From NCBI GenBank assembly GCA_036365515.1, contig CM070876.1, positions 105,699,810 through 105,763,809 on the forward strand: a stretch of 64,000 bases of DNA, given 5' to 3'. The notes under the pieces are model-generated. The model made no database searches. It saw only the letters and a program-made list of their open reading frames with translations, and had not been told where the DNA came from. The translations under genes and the position numbers were made by a program. The stretch comes from Torymus aiolomorphi. Lineage: Eukaryota > Arthropoda > Insecta > Hymenoptera > Torymidae. Shown one piece after another: positions 11,411 to 22,254 of the stretch; positions within the stretch are counted from its first letter, which is position 1, and the number at the start of each line of letters is the position of its first letter.

Positions 11411-12742
11411 ATGCCCGCGACTAATGTAATTATACATGAAATCCCAACAACAAACAATATACCAATTAGAATAAAACAATTTAGACACCCTCCTATTTTG
11501 AAAGAGGAAATCAACAGGCAGGTAAACGAAATGTTAGAAAAAGGGATAGTCGAACCATCTACAAGCGCCTATTCAGCGCCGGTGTTCTGCGTTGACAAAA
11601 AACCGGGCCCCGACGGAAAGAAAAAATATAGGATCGTCGTTGACTTTAGAAAACTAAATGCCGTTATCCCTGATTACAATCACCCGGTCCCCAATATAGC
11701 CGATATTCTAGATAAACTTGGGGACGCGAAATTTTTTTCGGTTTTCGATTTATACGCAGGGTATCATCAAATAAAAATCAAACCAGAAGATAGAGAGAAA
11801 ACATCTTTTTGTTGCAATCTTGGTTTATTTCATTTTGTTAGATCACTTTTCGGGTTGAAAACAATTGCGCCAGTATTTTTATCGCTCGTACTTAAAGTTA
11901 TAGCGAGAATGAAAAACATAGTGCATTTCTTTGACGACATTTGCGTTTACTCTAAAACTTTCAATGAGCATATAGAAACAATTCAAAAACTTTTCGAAAA
12001 ATTACGCCACGCGAACTTAGTACTTCAACCAGAAAAGTGCGAATTCCTTAAGCCAGAAATTAATTACTTAGGACATATAATTAGCAGCCACGGACTGCGC
12101 CCCGATCCAGAAAAATTGAAAGCAGTTAAAGAATTTCCGATCCCCAAAAACCAAAAAAATATTAAACAATTTTTAGGCCTGGCAGGATACTATAGGAGGT
12201 TTATTAAAAACTTCGCGCAGATAGCAAAACCTTTAACAAACTTATTAAGAAAAGAACAGCAATTTAGTTGGGATAAAAATGCACAAGAGGCATTTATCAA
12301 GTTAAGAGATAGTTTATGCGAACTACCGCTGTTGGCGCACCCACATTTTGAAGAAAAGTTTTTAGTCACCACTGACGCGAGTGGTTATGCTATAGGCGCC
12401 GTACTATCGCAAGGCGAAATCGGGATAGATAGACCTATAGCTTTTGTATCGCGTGCGCTTAATCAAGCCGAGAAAAATTATTGTACCTTCTCGAAAGAAG
12501 CTTTAGCTATTGTTTACGCGATCACGCAATTTAGACCATATTTGTACGGCAACAGGTTTACTCTAATTACCGATCACAGACCTTTAGTGTGGTTAAATTC
12601 ACATAACGACCCCGGATCTAGAGTCACTCGTTGGCGATTAAAATTATTAGATTACCAATTCGACGTGGTTTACAAGAAAGGTGAATTAAATGCTAACGCA
12701 GACGCTTTGTCTCGGATCCAGTCGTCGAAACTGTTTGCGTAG
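11411..12742 (+). CDS. pol: Gypsy reverse transcriptase and RNase H, copy 1
   Basis: RNA-dependent DNA polymerase plus RNase H of an LTR retroelement, part of Pol. Visible blocks: RIVVDFRKLNAVI (about residue 75), FSVFDLYAGYHQI (residue 113), FGLKTIAPVF (residue 147), catalytic FFDDICVYS (residue 173), YLGHIIS, and FLGLAGYYRRFIKNF. RNase H starts at TTDASGYAIGAVL (residue 320) and ends with LITDHRPLVWL and NADALSRI. The FxDD form replaces the more usual YxDD in both copies. The frame ends 4 codons after the usual ALSR motif. Integrase continues in another frame, a break shared with copy 2. Confidence 0.9.
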   Translation: MPATNVIIHEIPTTNNIPIRIKQFRHPPILKEEINRQVNEMLEKGIVEPSTSAYSAPVFCVDKKPGPDGKKKYRIVVDFRKLNAVIPDYNHPVPNIADILDKLGDAKFFSVFDLYAGYHQIKIKPEDREKTSFCCNLGLFHFVRSLFGLKTIAPVFLSLVLKVIARMKNIVHFFDDICVYSKTFNEHIETIQKLFEKLRHANLVLQPEKCEFLKPEINYLGHIISSHGLRPDPEKLKAVKEFPIPKNQKNIKQFLGLAGYYRRFIKNFAQIAKPLTNLLRKEQQFSWDKNAQEAFIKLRDSLCELPLLAHPHFEEKFLVTTDASGYAIGAVLSQGEIGIDRPIAFVSRALNQAEKNYCTFSKEALAIVYAITQFRPYLYGNRFTLITDHRPLVWLNSHNDPGSRVTRWRLKLLDYQFDVVYKKGELNANADALSRIQSSKLFA

Positions 12743-12858
12743 CGACGCGAGTTAGTGTAGGGGGGAAGGGGTGCCATGCTGTCGCTGGCAGCCAAGCTAT
12801 AGGCCCAGCACCGGAGTCCCTCGGAGATCGGATAGGCGACGCATCCGCCCCTCACGCA

Positions 12859-14732
12859 ATGTCTACTCGTACTCGTGTCGGACGCCAAGTCAGTGAAAAA
12901 TGCAAACAAGCCATTAAGGCCCTTCTTCCGCGAAAAAGAAAACCAGCCCCTGTAGCTGAGACTATCCAGGAACGCGCGTGTCCTGCTGAGAATAAAAACA
13001 ACACCGATTTCATCGAGCACCAAGACGCGCGCGGCCATAAAGAGTTAGCTAGACCCACATCGCCGGGCGCCAGAGCGGCCACTCCAGACGAAAGCGAACC
13101 GCTTGTAAAGGAAAGCGAGGAAAATACGGTCGAACATTCTCCGGAATTTTTTGCACCCTTTCCCGATTTAACGATCAAAGAACGAAGCGACCCCGATCCG
13201 GCGACCCAAACAACGGATCACTGTAGAGATAACATCGTTTATTGTAGGGAAAAATTGTTTATGAGAAAGGACAATTACTTATATTTCATCTCCACAGATG
13301 GGAAACCACTCGACGAAGGGGCTAGACAATTAAAAGAATTAGGGAAACTCCCGCGTTCGGAGAACCTGGAGTTAGGAGAAACCCAAGCCATTAAGGGCAA
13401 TAAAAAAATGCATTTCATAGTACCCTTAAGAGGAGACTCTAAAAATAGCCTCTCAACAACGCTGGAAATTTTAGCTAAGGGAATTAAGAAATTAGATACT
13501 TTATCGAACAAAAATCAAATAATTTTGATTAGTTTGGCAAAGAGTAGTCACATTGAAAATATTGATTTTAAGGAGATACTAGCTTGTATTAAACGTGAAT
13601 TAATTAAAAGGGATTTAAAAATAATTGTATGTAAGGGAATTATTCAACACCCGGAACTTAGCAAACGAACAGACATTATTCGCGATGCTGATTGTTCAGC
13701 GGCGGGCGGACACAAAGGTGTTACTAAAACGTTTAACCGCATTAAGTATAAATTTCAATGTGAACGTCTTAAAGAAAATATCCAAGAGTTTATTCAGAAA
13801 TGTGTTCCCTGTCAATTAAAAAAATTAGTAAGAGTTAAAACTAAACAGAAAATGATTATTACTGATCACCCTTGTATTCCGTTTTTTACTGTTAGTCTGG
13901 ATATAGTGGGTCCGTTGCCCAAAACTAAAGATAACGCAGAATACATACTTTCACCATGCAGGATCAATTCACCAAATGCTCAGTCGGTGTCCCGTTAAAA
14001 GATCAAACAGGTATATCTGTAGCCGACGCTTTTATTAAACGTTTTATTTGCACTTTCGGCGCACCTCAAGCTATACTCACTGATCAAGGCACGAACTTTC
14101 TTAGCAAACTAATGAAATGCGTAGCAAAGCGCTTTAGAATTAAGCAAAGAAAAACCACTGCTTTTCACCCACAAACTAACGGCTCACTAGAAAGATCACA
14201 CTCTCCACTTAGCGAATTTTTAAAAATATTCACAACAAAAAACTTGGCCTGGGATCAATGGGTAGAACTGGCCATGTTCAATTTTAACACAGGGAAACAC
14301 GAAGGAATACAGCACACACCTTACGAGCTCGTCTTCGGCCGACTGGCGCACGTTCCTTCGAGCGATCCTTTGGAGCCGGAAGACTTGCTACCTACCTACG
14401 CGGGTTATATGACGGCTTTGGTAGAAAGGTTGCACTTTCTCCAAGAAGGTACAGAAGAAAAATTATTAGTGGCCAAACGACGGTTAAAAAATTATTACGA
14501 TAAAAAAACCAACCCAAAAGAAATCAAAATAGGCGATTTTGTTTGGCTACAGAGCGGACCGAAACCGCATAAATTCGAAAATCATTACTCCGGTCCTTAC
14601 CGAGTAATTGAGGTTTGGGAGAACGGGAATGTTAAAATTCAAATTACAGAAAACAAATCCAAAGTCGTACATAGTAACCGCTTAAGCTTTTCGCATGTTA
14701 AATCGCAATCGCCACCCGAAAATTTAGATTGA
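12859..14732 (+). pseudogene. pol: Gypsy integrase, copy 1, frameshifted
   Basis: Inserts cDNA into the host genome. The first frame (to 13,998) has the linker MSTRTRVGRQ, a typical pre-integrase segment and a zinc-binding region with GGHKGV and CVPCQLKK. The first His of the usual HHCC set is not evident. Then comes SLDIVGP with the first catalytic Asp. A frameshift near 13,945 moves to a second frame (13,956-14,732) with TDQGTNF (second Asp) and the Glu at 14,190-14,192 in SLERSH. A C-terminal GDFVWLQSGPKPHKF module follows. The frameshift is also present in copy 2. Confidence 0.85.
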
Positions 14733-14764
14733 TGCAATTACTTAAAAATTTGAAAGTTAATATT

Positions 14765-14781
14765 TTTATTCATGTTTACAG
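14765..14781 (+). promoter_or_regulatory. 3' splice site before the glycoprotein ORF
   Basis: A pyrimidine-rich stretch ending TTTACAG lies immediately before ATG 14,782. Errantiviruses express env from a spliced mRNA, so this is the likely acceptor for the U5 donor at 7,449. Copy 2 has the same arrangement at 26,421-26,437. Confidence 0.55.
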
Positions 14782-15647
14782 ATGAGGACTTTGATGTTTA
14801 TCCTTGCAACAACTTTCAAATTAGACCTAGTTTTCGGGTTAATCGGTTTTGATTGCGGGCAAAAATTTACTAATTTTACAATCTTTTCGCTGGTTAACGT
14901 GGGGGAATGCGACATTCCCGAACCAATAATCAATGTAACGAAAACGGAAATAACCCTCCTGCAACTTAATGAGTATGCCGATACGCTAGTGCGATACTGT
15001 AAAATCGAAATAGAGAGGACCGTCGGTCATTGCGGAATGTGGTCGCACATGTCATTCGTTAAAAACGGAAAAGTGAAATATTTACGCGAAGTAACTATAG
15101 AGACGAATGTATAAAAATGCATGTTCATAAATTAGTTTCTATCGCTGATAATCCTCTCGGATGCTTAAAAATTAGCGCATCTGTTACGCACCCGATCACC
15201 TTCGCGGGATCTGTTAAAGCAGATGGCTCGTGTACTTATACAGATCACTACGCCGATTCGTACGGAGAATTTCATGACGTAGTCGTGCATGGTTATGTAA
15301 CAGTTATTTTGGAAGAGCGTTTCAACACGGTTAACTTAAATAATAATAAAAGCAGATTAGAATCCGGTACGCAGTGCGGTTTCACGGAGGATCATTGTGT
15401 CGATATGCAATTCGGGTACGCGTTGTGCCATATGATACCTACGGGGGCGTGCGAGGCCCGTAAATATACCTCTCTGTATACCGGGCCTGTAATGAAGGTC
15501 GTTGAGAGGGATAATGAGCGCCGACCGCTCTACGTCTTAGAAGCAGAAGGTTTATCCTTCGCATTTAAAGATATAGGGTTAGTAAATGTTTGCTCATATG
15601 AATTAATTCATTCGAAACATACGAAATTATGTATCTTGCTTGACTAA
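14782..15647 (+). pseudogene. env: Chuvirus-type glycoprotein, copy 1, truncated
   Basis: N-terminal half of a viral surface glycoprotein. It begins with a hydrophobic signal (MRTLMFILATTFKLDLVFG). Features include FDCGQKFTNFT, NVGECDIPEP, CKIEIERTVGHCGMWSH, and, in the next frame, FAGSVKADGSC and YADSYGEF. These cysteine-rich blocks match the pattern of Jingchuvirales glycoproteins, which are also known as envelope genes of arthropod LTR elements. The first frame ends at 15,114 and the second runs 15,117-15,647. At about 15,645 homology to copy 2 jumps by about 3.7 kb into the F-like gene, so the fusion and membrane part is deleted. Confidence 0.65.
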
Positions 15648-16499
15648 CGAGTTACGTGTTAGAAAATTATAGAGAAATTAGTGTACTTATGATTAAATTA
15701 TGCGAAGATAGAGTCGAGATTATGCCGGGTGACAGGCAAAACACATGTACAATTGAAAACGACTACGCGTTCGAAAGTTTAATCATTCAACAGAAATTCG
15801 AAAAAAGTGCATAAAGAATTTACGGAATTAATTTGGGGCGAGTATTAAGTAAACGCTAATGTTCAATTCATTTTGGAAAAATTTATATGCTCTACTCGAA
15901 ATAATTGGAAAAACCAAACAACTCATTTTGATGAACTTGTGTGAATTATTGGGATACCAAAATCTACAAATTACATCTGCAGAATTAAATAAATACTTGA
16001 TTCAAATTAAGGATGACAGAAAGTTAGCACTACTATTCTCTATATCAAATGTGAGGTCAATTTTATTAGGTTAAGTGGTTAAGGTGCATATTGTATTTGT
16101 TTATAATGAATTGCTAACAAAGTCATAATTGTACCTAACATTAAATTGAATGTTCATCAAGAGTTATCGTTTAAGCAAAAAGGCGAGAAGCAAATTACGA
16201 GTAACACTACTGAGACGCGAGAGGCAATTTCCACTAAAGACTTGTTATGTATAATATTTTATGTTTTCTGGAGTATAATAATTATCGCATTTTTGGGCAT
16301 TTTGACGTACTTAGCTTTCCGGCTGCATGAAAATAGGGATCAACGTCCTGCAGCGGCAGGAAATGCATATGTACCGATGTACCCGCTAGATCCCACCATT
16401 AGGTGCAATTTCATGGGAATGCTGCATTACGAGCAGCAGAGAATTCCGATTGTACCTTTAAAGAATAATGAAACTAGTACTTCAATTGCGACCGTATAA
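15648..16499 (+). pseudogene. env: F-like envelope gene A, C-terminal part, copy 1
   Basis: Broken frames similar to the envelope at 20,521-22,243 but clearly diverged from it. The block 15,660-15,815 corresponds to its central region (IMPGDRQNTCTIENDYA). 15,859-16,074 corresponds to its helical region (NLYALLEIIGKTKQL, LCELLGYQ). 16,146-16,499 carries a transmembrane segment (IIFYVFWSIIIIAFLGILTY) and a cytoplasmic tail ending TSIATV. The middle cysteine-rich part is missing. Its position directly after the glycoprotein remnant results from a deletion. Confidence 0.55.
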
Positions 16500-16859
16500 T
16501 TGGTTAATATTAAAATATATTGATAATCACTAGCATAATTGTAAGTTAGTTTAGACAAATTTGAAAATTTTTAGCTAAGTAAATTTAATAATAATAGAAC
16601 TACTGCGAGCTTAAGAAAACTAGCTAGCGTAAGTAGGGCATGGATATACACACACAAAAAAAAGAGTGAGTTATTTTATGACTTTGCCGTTGTCTCAAGG
16701 GGGAAGTTATTTGTTAGGAAATTATGAATAATTTAATAGGGCAATGGGGGCATGGCGATACGACAAGGTAAAAATTATGCCGATAAAAAAAAAGTTACTT
16801 GTGTATTAGAGCATCATTAAGCAAGCAAAGTCACTGCTATCTCAAAACAATTTGTTAGG
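16500..16859 (+). other. Spacer between F-like genes A and B
   Basis: About 360 bp of AT-rich DNA inside copy 1. No frame with family features is seen. It may be decayed N-terminal sequence of gene B. Confidence 0.4.
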
Positions 16860-18098
16860 TTGGGCAATAAAGTAAAAGAATTACCAATTAGAGAATACAA
16901 AACAGAAGTCAATCATCTTGACCTTATCTTGAAAAATTTATATGCGTTAATGTATATTATATCCAAAACTAAACAGCTCGTATCGAACTTATGCGATTCA
17001 CTGGATCATCAAAAGATGCTGTTCGTTTACGAATTTCTGCTGAGCATAAGAGATTCAAAAAGATTAACTTTGCCCTCTTTGCTATATATCGAATTCCGGA
17101 TCTATTTATCGATCAGGTGGTGAAAGTAAATATAGTTTACGTAAATAATGAATTATTTATTAGAATTGTATCAAGGGCTTTTATTAGTCATTTTAATATT
17201 GAAATAAATAAATAAATAAATTGTTGTACCTTTTACAGATAAGTACATTTATTTTTATGTACGAAATGCAACCTTTTCTAGTTTTCAGATAAATTCGGAT
17301 AATAAACACTAACCGCTTATGACAGCCATGAGCAGATTATATTTATAGCAGTGGTTCATATGCGACCATTATTTATTCTTAAATAAATCCAAGAAATGTA
17401 ATGAAAGAAATACTTTCTTTCTTTGTGAAAATGCGTTTTATTTTGAAAATTTTAGAACATGCGTTTATCAAAACCTAATTACGGGGGTTACCATTGAGTA
17501 GCATACACTTTTCACAAGGAAAAGAGCATTATTTTCAAAGAATATTTAACAAATGTATATGACTTGTTTCAACTGGATGTTTTATGAAATTCCGATTTTG
17601 AGGTAGTCAAATAAGTGAATTAATCGAAAAATGAGAATTTCAATTACCAAATAATTGTAAACTGCGAATTGACTAACAATGGGCAAATAGGTTCAACGGT
17701 GTTTTGAATGCCAGAGGCAGTGTGGTACCTAATGTTAAACTAAAATTGCACAAAGAATTTATTTATAAAGTACGAGGCGAAGAACCGCCAAAGAGCAAGT
17801 GTGCTACCGACTCAACTGTAATGTCAAATAAGGATTGGTTGTATTTAATATTTTATGGAGTCATAACTTTTGTAATTGTTATATTCTTGGGTTTTTTTTT
17901 TTTACATATTTATTCTATCCTTTTCTGGGGAATAAAAAAGGAACGACAACGGAGCGTGAAAATTCTTATGTATCTACGCACGCTGTAAATCACGAACTCA
18001 ATTGCAATTTTTTAGGTGCTTCTGATTATGACAAACCCCGCTGGCCACCGTTACCGGTCAAATACAGCGAGCCAGGTATGTCGACTTGCACAGTATAA
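16860..18098 (+). pseudogene. env: F-like envelope gene B, degenerate, copy 1
   Basis: This is closer to the copy-2 envelope (20,521-22,243) than gene A is. The helical block is at 16,920-17,120 (ILKNLYALMYIISKTKQLV). At about 17,190-17,220 a short insert ending in ATAAATAAATAAATAAA interrupts the match, which then resumes with MYEMQPF. Near 17,400-17,450 is CNERNTFFLCENAF-like sequence. 17,704-18,098 holds the KVRGEEPPKSK stem, a transmembrane segment and a tail with NCNFLGASDYDKPRWPPLP, split by a frameshift. Copy 1 therefore carries remnants of two tandem F-like genes. Confidence 0.6.
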
Positions 18099-18169
18099 AG
18101 TTAATGTTAGGAGCGTGGACTGTAGTATTTTCTCTTACAAAAAAAAATTAAAATAAAAGGGGCAGAAGA

Positions 18170-18334
18170 AATGCGCGTTCCTTTCCAGATTTCCTTTCCC
18201 CCACCAGAATTTTCCTTGCCTATCCGACAACAGTAGACGATAGAGGTGAAGAGTCACTCGTTCTCTCGCACCACCGCTGTCACTCGCATCACCGCTGTCA
18301 CACGTCCTCTCGCACCGCCCCTCTTCAACAGCAT
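18170..18334 (+). repeat. Post-env segment shared with copy 2; end of copy 1
   Basis: This stretch is the reverse complement of 20,290-20,450, so it is the same element segment lying after env in copy 2. Homology ends near 18,334, marking the right end of copy 1 with no polypurine tract or LTR. Confidence 0.7.
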
Positions 18335-18548
18335 TGCTCCGAAAAGGAAAATTACATTTGGACGAGCTCAATTAATAGAAGGGCGAGTAGGTTGGTTTTG
18401 AGTCTCCATTTTAATACTCTATTTGTTATACTTGTTGGGTTGAAGTTTTAATAGTCATAAAATTATTCTCTTAATTATGAATTTTAATCATTCTCTTAAC
18501 TATGTGACATCCGTCGTCACGTAGTATGATGACATCCGTCATCGACAT
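18335..18548. other. Junction DNA between the two gypsy copies
   Basis: About 214 bp not matching either copy. Near its right end TGACATCCGTC occurs twice within about 40 bp next to the LTR. This may be filler or target-site DNA from the rearrangement that removed the copy-1 end. Confidence 0.4.
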
Positions 18549-19527
18549 TGTAATGTCGAGATTACAATGTCGCGAAAACGATAAAGTTCACGCGATAAAT
18601 GTTCCTGTTTCGGTCTACGCCTACACGTAATAACCACGGCAATAGGAACTCACGAAAGTAGTCGAGCGATCCTTAAATAACAGTTAAGAGTCGCGTAATT
18701 CCGAACTAACAAGCGGCAAGCAGCAGTAACTCATGCATCAAAAAGAAAAGAAAATACCAATATCAGGTAGTACTTACTCTGGAGATGCTGTGATGTACTC
18801 AGTCTATCTAGTAGCTCTGCGTTGTCTTCTTGACCCAAAGTGTAGCGGGAGATTCAAATGGCAGGAAGGTTTACAGCGAAATAAAGTATGTAGAGTGTAA
18901 TATAATAATAATATTTTATTATAAGTTTAAAGTGATTACACTGGTTATATGCTGATTGTAGTCGAGATATAATAACAACAATTATTCGCGAGACTACAAT
19001 CAGAGAAGCTTATAATAATGATTACAAGTGATTTTGCACAAACAATATTTCAGAGTCGAAATACCAAATGATTAAAAGTTCGAAATTTCTAAGACAATAA
19101 TTGAAATTAATTCTAAGTCGACAAATCAACGGTCAAGGGCTTCGCCTTACAAAGAAAAAAATGGATAGCTTCTGCCCCGAGTAGAGGCGCATATTCGCTT
19201 TTATACTCTCTTTCTTAATTGGATTGATAGCAAAGGTGGGATTCTCTCGAATAATCAAAAGAGTTCAATAGGATGCATGTTGGAGGGGATTTCTAGGAAT
19301 TAGAGGCTCGTGGTGGGTTGCTATGGAGTGGATGTACAGTCAGTTTAGTCATACGTCAGTCGCAAGTGAAAGTTGTCCTGCTAGTATTGTTACCCTCCGT
19401 GTTCTTACAAGCGGTTGGTAACTTACCGACCGTCGTAGTATTATCTTAAGGAAAAAAGATAGTACGAGAGAATGCCCAGTAGGCAAACTTATGGAGGTGG
19501 GAACGTTCAGTCGTGCACGACGTGACA
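18549..19527 (-). repeat. 3' LTR of gypsy copy 2
   Basis: 979 bp in minus orientation, TGTCACGTCG... to ...CGACATTACA. It is nearly identical to 35,090-36,069 with scattered substitutions. A polypurine tract abuts it at 19,528-19,540. Confidence 0.95.
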
Positions 19528-19540
19528 CGACCCCCCTAAA
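19528..19540 (-). promoter_or_regulatory. Polypurine tract candidate
   Basis: On the minus strand TTTAGGGGGGTCG directly precedes the 3' LTR. This is the expected place for the plus-strand priming tract, although it is short and interrupted. Confidence 0.5.
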
Positions 19541-19749
19541 GACCTTCGCTGCAGGGCAGTGTTTGCTTATTACCCCCGCCCAAGTGTCACCTCGGAGTGG
19601 GGGCTGAGACTTGAGAATCTCGGCCCCATCAGCGCAAGTTTAGGTTTTGTTTTTTTGTTTGTTTGTTTTTGTTTATTATTTTTTTTTTTTATATATATAA
19701 TATTACAATTCATTTATTTATTCTTATTTATTTTATTTCTTAATCCCAG

Positions 19750-20275
19750 TCTTCCGTGTCCATCCTTTCTTCCTCCAGGGCTGGTAGGGCTGGTGAGCCG
19801 TCACAGTCCTGGCACCATTCCTCCTGCAGTGGCCGCTTGTGCTGTTTGTTCTCGCAGTTCAGGCACACGGACAACAGCCCGTCATATTACTAAAGCGCTG
19901 GCATGAAGTGCAATTGCGCCAGGCCGGCATGTTTTGCCCGCACTTGGCGCAATTACCATAATGCGTACGATTACCGAAATCTTCACCACCATAGGGTAGA
20001 TGAAGACGGTTAGCCTACGTTATACCTCGCTCGCTCTCTTCGTCCTGCCGCTCGCTCTCCTCTCTGGCCCAGTCACCGTGTTGCTGCTCCTCATTTTGTT
20101 TCCGCCGGAACTCCCTGTTCCAACGGATGTTACCCCAACGCGTCGGCAGCCTCATGAACCTGAGGATGTCATTTTCGGCAAACTGTTTGAATTGGTCCTC
20201 GGCAAAGCATCTTATGTAGAGCTGGAAAAGCACTCGCGTAGGCGGTATACGCTCTCCTCGTTGCTGCCCTCAGGG
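19750..20275 (-). pseudogene. Cysteine-rich zinc-ribbon-like accessory frame
   Basis: Minus-strand sequence between the F-like envelope and the polypurine tract. An N-terminal frame (about 20,233-20,015) is charged and includes RCFAEDQFKQFAEND and a Glu/Arg-rich end. After a stop, the next frame has CAKCGQNMPAW and CTSCQRF. After a further shift come CLNCENKQHKRP, CQDCDG and an acidic end. Four CxxC pairs in about 70 codons suggest two zinc ribbons. Function and family are unknown to me. The position matches 3' accessory genes of complex retroviruses. At least two frame breaks indicate decay, unless splicing joins the parts. Confidence 0.45.
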
Positions 20276-20279
20276 TAGG

Positions 20280-20520
20280 CATGGCTCCTGCCATGCTGTT
20301 GAAGAGGGGCCGTGCGAGAGGACGCGAGACAGCGGTGATGTGAGTGACAGCAGTGGTGCGAGAGAACGAGTGACTCTTCGCCTCTATCGTCTACTGTTGC
20401 CGGACAGGCAAGGAAAATTTTGGTGGGGAAAAAAAAAGATTTGGGAGGGAGCGCGCACTCTTTAGTGCATGTGTTTTTCCTATTTCTAACGAACTACACG
20501 CTACGACCTTAAAACTGCTT
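20280..20520 (-). other. Post-envelope segment, copy 2
   Basis: Element sequence between the F-like envelope stop and the cysteine-rich frame. It is shared with copy 1 (18,170-18,334, inverted). It contains short open stretches rich in Arg, Thr and Ala on the sense strand but nothing that I recognise. Confidence 0.5.
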
Positions 20521-22243
20521 TTACATTGTGCTAGTTGACGTGCTGGGTGCGCTGTGCTTTACTGGTAACGGTGGCCAGTGGGGTTTGTCATAATCAGTGG
20601 CGCCTAAAAAATTGCACTTAAATTCGTGATCTAAAGCGTGCGTAGGCACATAAGTGCTTTCTGACTCTGTAGCTTTTTCTTTTTTTCCTGACATATGATA
20701 AATTAAATACATAAGCAGCCCCATCAAAATAATAATTATGAAAATTAAACACCCATAGAATATTACTTGTATCCAATCTTTACTTGACATTACGCTTGGT
20801 TCTATCGCGTATTTACCTTTTGGCGGCTCTTCCCCCTTTACTTTATAAGTAAAGTCTTTATGCATATTTAATTTAATTTTGGGTACAATAATATCACCTT
20901 CTACATACTTTCCATCGTAGCCATACACTTCTCTATCTCTGAATGTCATTTTACAATTTTTTGGTAATTCAATGATTTGATTACCTGATAACGGTAATCT
21001 ATAAAATTTGCCCGAACAAAATACTCCCAATCTATATTTATTTACAGTCGAAGCTAACCACAATCTTTTGTTAGACATTCTCTGAAAGTAATACTCTTTT
21101 CCCTCCGAAAACTCTATATTGCAATACGGATAATCTCCATAGTTAGGATATGACAAAACCATTTTCTCAGATGTTTTCGCATAAGAAAAAGGTATTTCTT
21201 TCCTCACATTTTTGTAAATCAGATTTATTGAGAAAGAGGTATCTTTTAGTGTTCTCGCTTACAGCGATAAAGTCTGCTCATGGTTTAATATATGCCGCTA
21301 GTTTCTTGCCTTCAAAGTTAGACTGAAAGGCGGGGAAAGGCTGCATTTCATATGATAAAAATAAATCAAGGTCTGTAAACGGGACTACTATTTCTATAAA
21401 TAACTCGTTGTTTACAAAGACAATATCAGCTTTAACAATTTTATCTAACAGCACCGATCCAAAATTAGAAATAAAAAAGGGCAGCGCTAATTGTTTTTTA
21501 TCTCGAATGGTGAGCAAGTGTTTTCTTAAAGCAGCTGATGAGAACAATACCTTTTGGTAACCCAACAAATCGCAAAGATTAAGCACGAGTGGCTTGGCTT
21601 TCGATATTACTTTCATTAATGCGAATAAATTATCCAAAATTATTTTCATGTTAGTTCAACCCTGAATTTTTCCCAAGAAGTTACATTACTAATTCCTTTA
21701 ACGAGTTTTAACTCTAATTCAATCGCGGCACTTTCCGTCGCGTAGTCGTTTTCAATCAAGCAAGTCGTCTCTTTTTCTCCAGGCATAATGTCAAGTTTAT
21801 TTTCTCGCAATTTACACATTGACTTACTAATTTTTACGTGATTTTGCAAAATATAACTTGTGGAGGGTACGTGATAGTCCTCCCCTCTTGGAATTACGAC
21901 GAGTGCGTAAAACAGTTCGCTTTTTCGCAATTTTGCAATTAATGACTCTAAACTATCTAATTCTATGCGTAATGTGTTTATATACTGTACCGCGGTATCG
22001 TTTGGTTTTCTCATTACCGAATAGGCATCTTCCAATATAGTTAATTCTGCTCTACCTTGCAGTCATCTTAATTGAAGTCATCACGCTCCATTTTTCCTTG
22101 ATGAAGACGATCTCCTTGGATTTGGCGAACACCAGTCCGGGGTTGTCATCGACTGAGTGGTAGTATGACAAAATGTTGTCGCTGGCAGTGTTAATAAAGC
22201 ATAGCGCTAGTGCGCATAATTTTAATAGCATTCCGTTTTCCAT
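20521..22243 (-). pseudogene. env: Baculovirus-F-like envelope gene, copy 2, frameshifted
   Basis: Second envelope gene of the element, type I membrane protein. The first frame (22,243-22,052) has a signal peptide (MENGMLLKLCALALCFINT) and then YYHSVDDNPGLVFAKSKE, like the N-terminal domain of F/errantivirus Env proteins. A 1-nt shift near 22,055 leads to 22,035-21,646, then 21,649-21,278 (ILDNLFALMKVISKA, LPFFISNFGSVLLDKI, FVNNELFIEIVVPF). A shift near 21,200 leads to 21,207-20,521 with conserved cysteines, a transmembrane segment (VIFYGCLIFIIIILMGLLMY) and a long tail. A clear furin site was not seen. Fusion function is inferred from the family pattern. Confidence 0.6.
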
Positions 22244-22254
22244 TATAAGTGATT

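Larger units (their letters stand above)
6698..18334 (+). mobile_element. Gypsy-class endogenous retroelement, copy 1 (defective)
   Basis: Layout: 5' LTR, gag, pol (PR, RT, RNase H, IN), truncated chuvirus-type glycoprotein and two decayed F-like envelope genes. It ends where homology to copy 2 stops near 18,334. There is no plus-oriented 3' LTR. The primer-binding leader is deleted, gag has two nonsense codons, pol has a nonsense codon and frameshifts, and about 3.7 kb between the glycoprotein and the F-like gene is missing relative to copy 2. It faces copy 2 tail to tail. Confidence 0.9.

Noticed and set aside
18549..19527. This LTR as the 3' LTR of copy 1
   Set aside because: It is in minus orientation and abuts a polypurine tract of the minus-strand provirus, so it belongs to copy 2.
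19559..20278. Plus-strand frames of 115 and 92 codons
   Set aside because: They are antisense to the cysteine-rich accessory frame and to the A/T-rich 3' end of gypsy copy 2.
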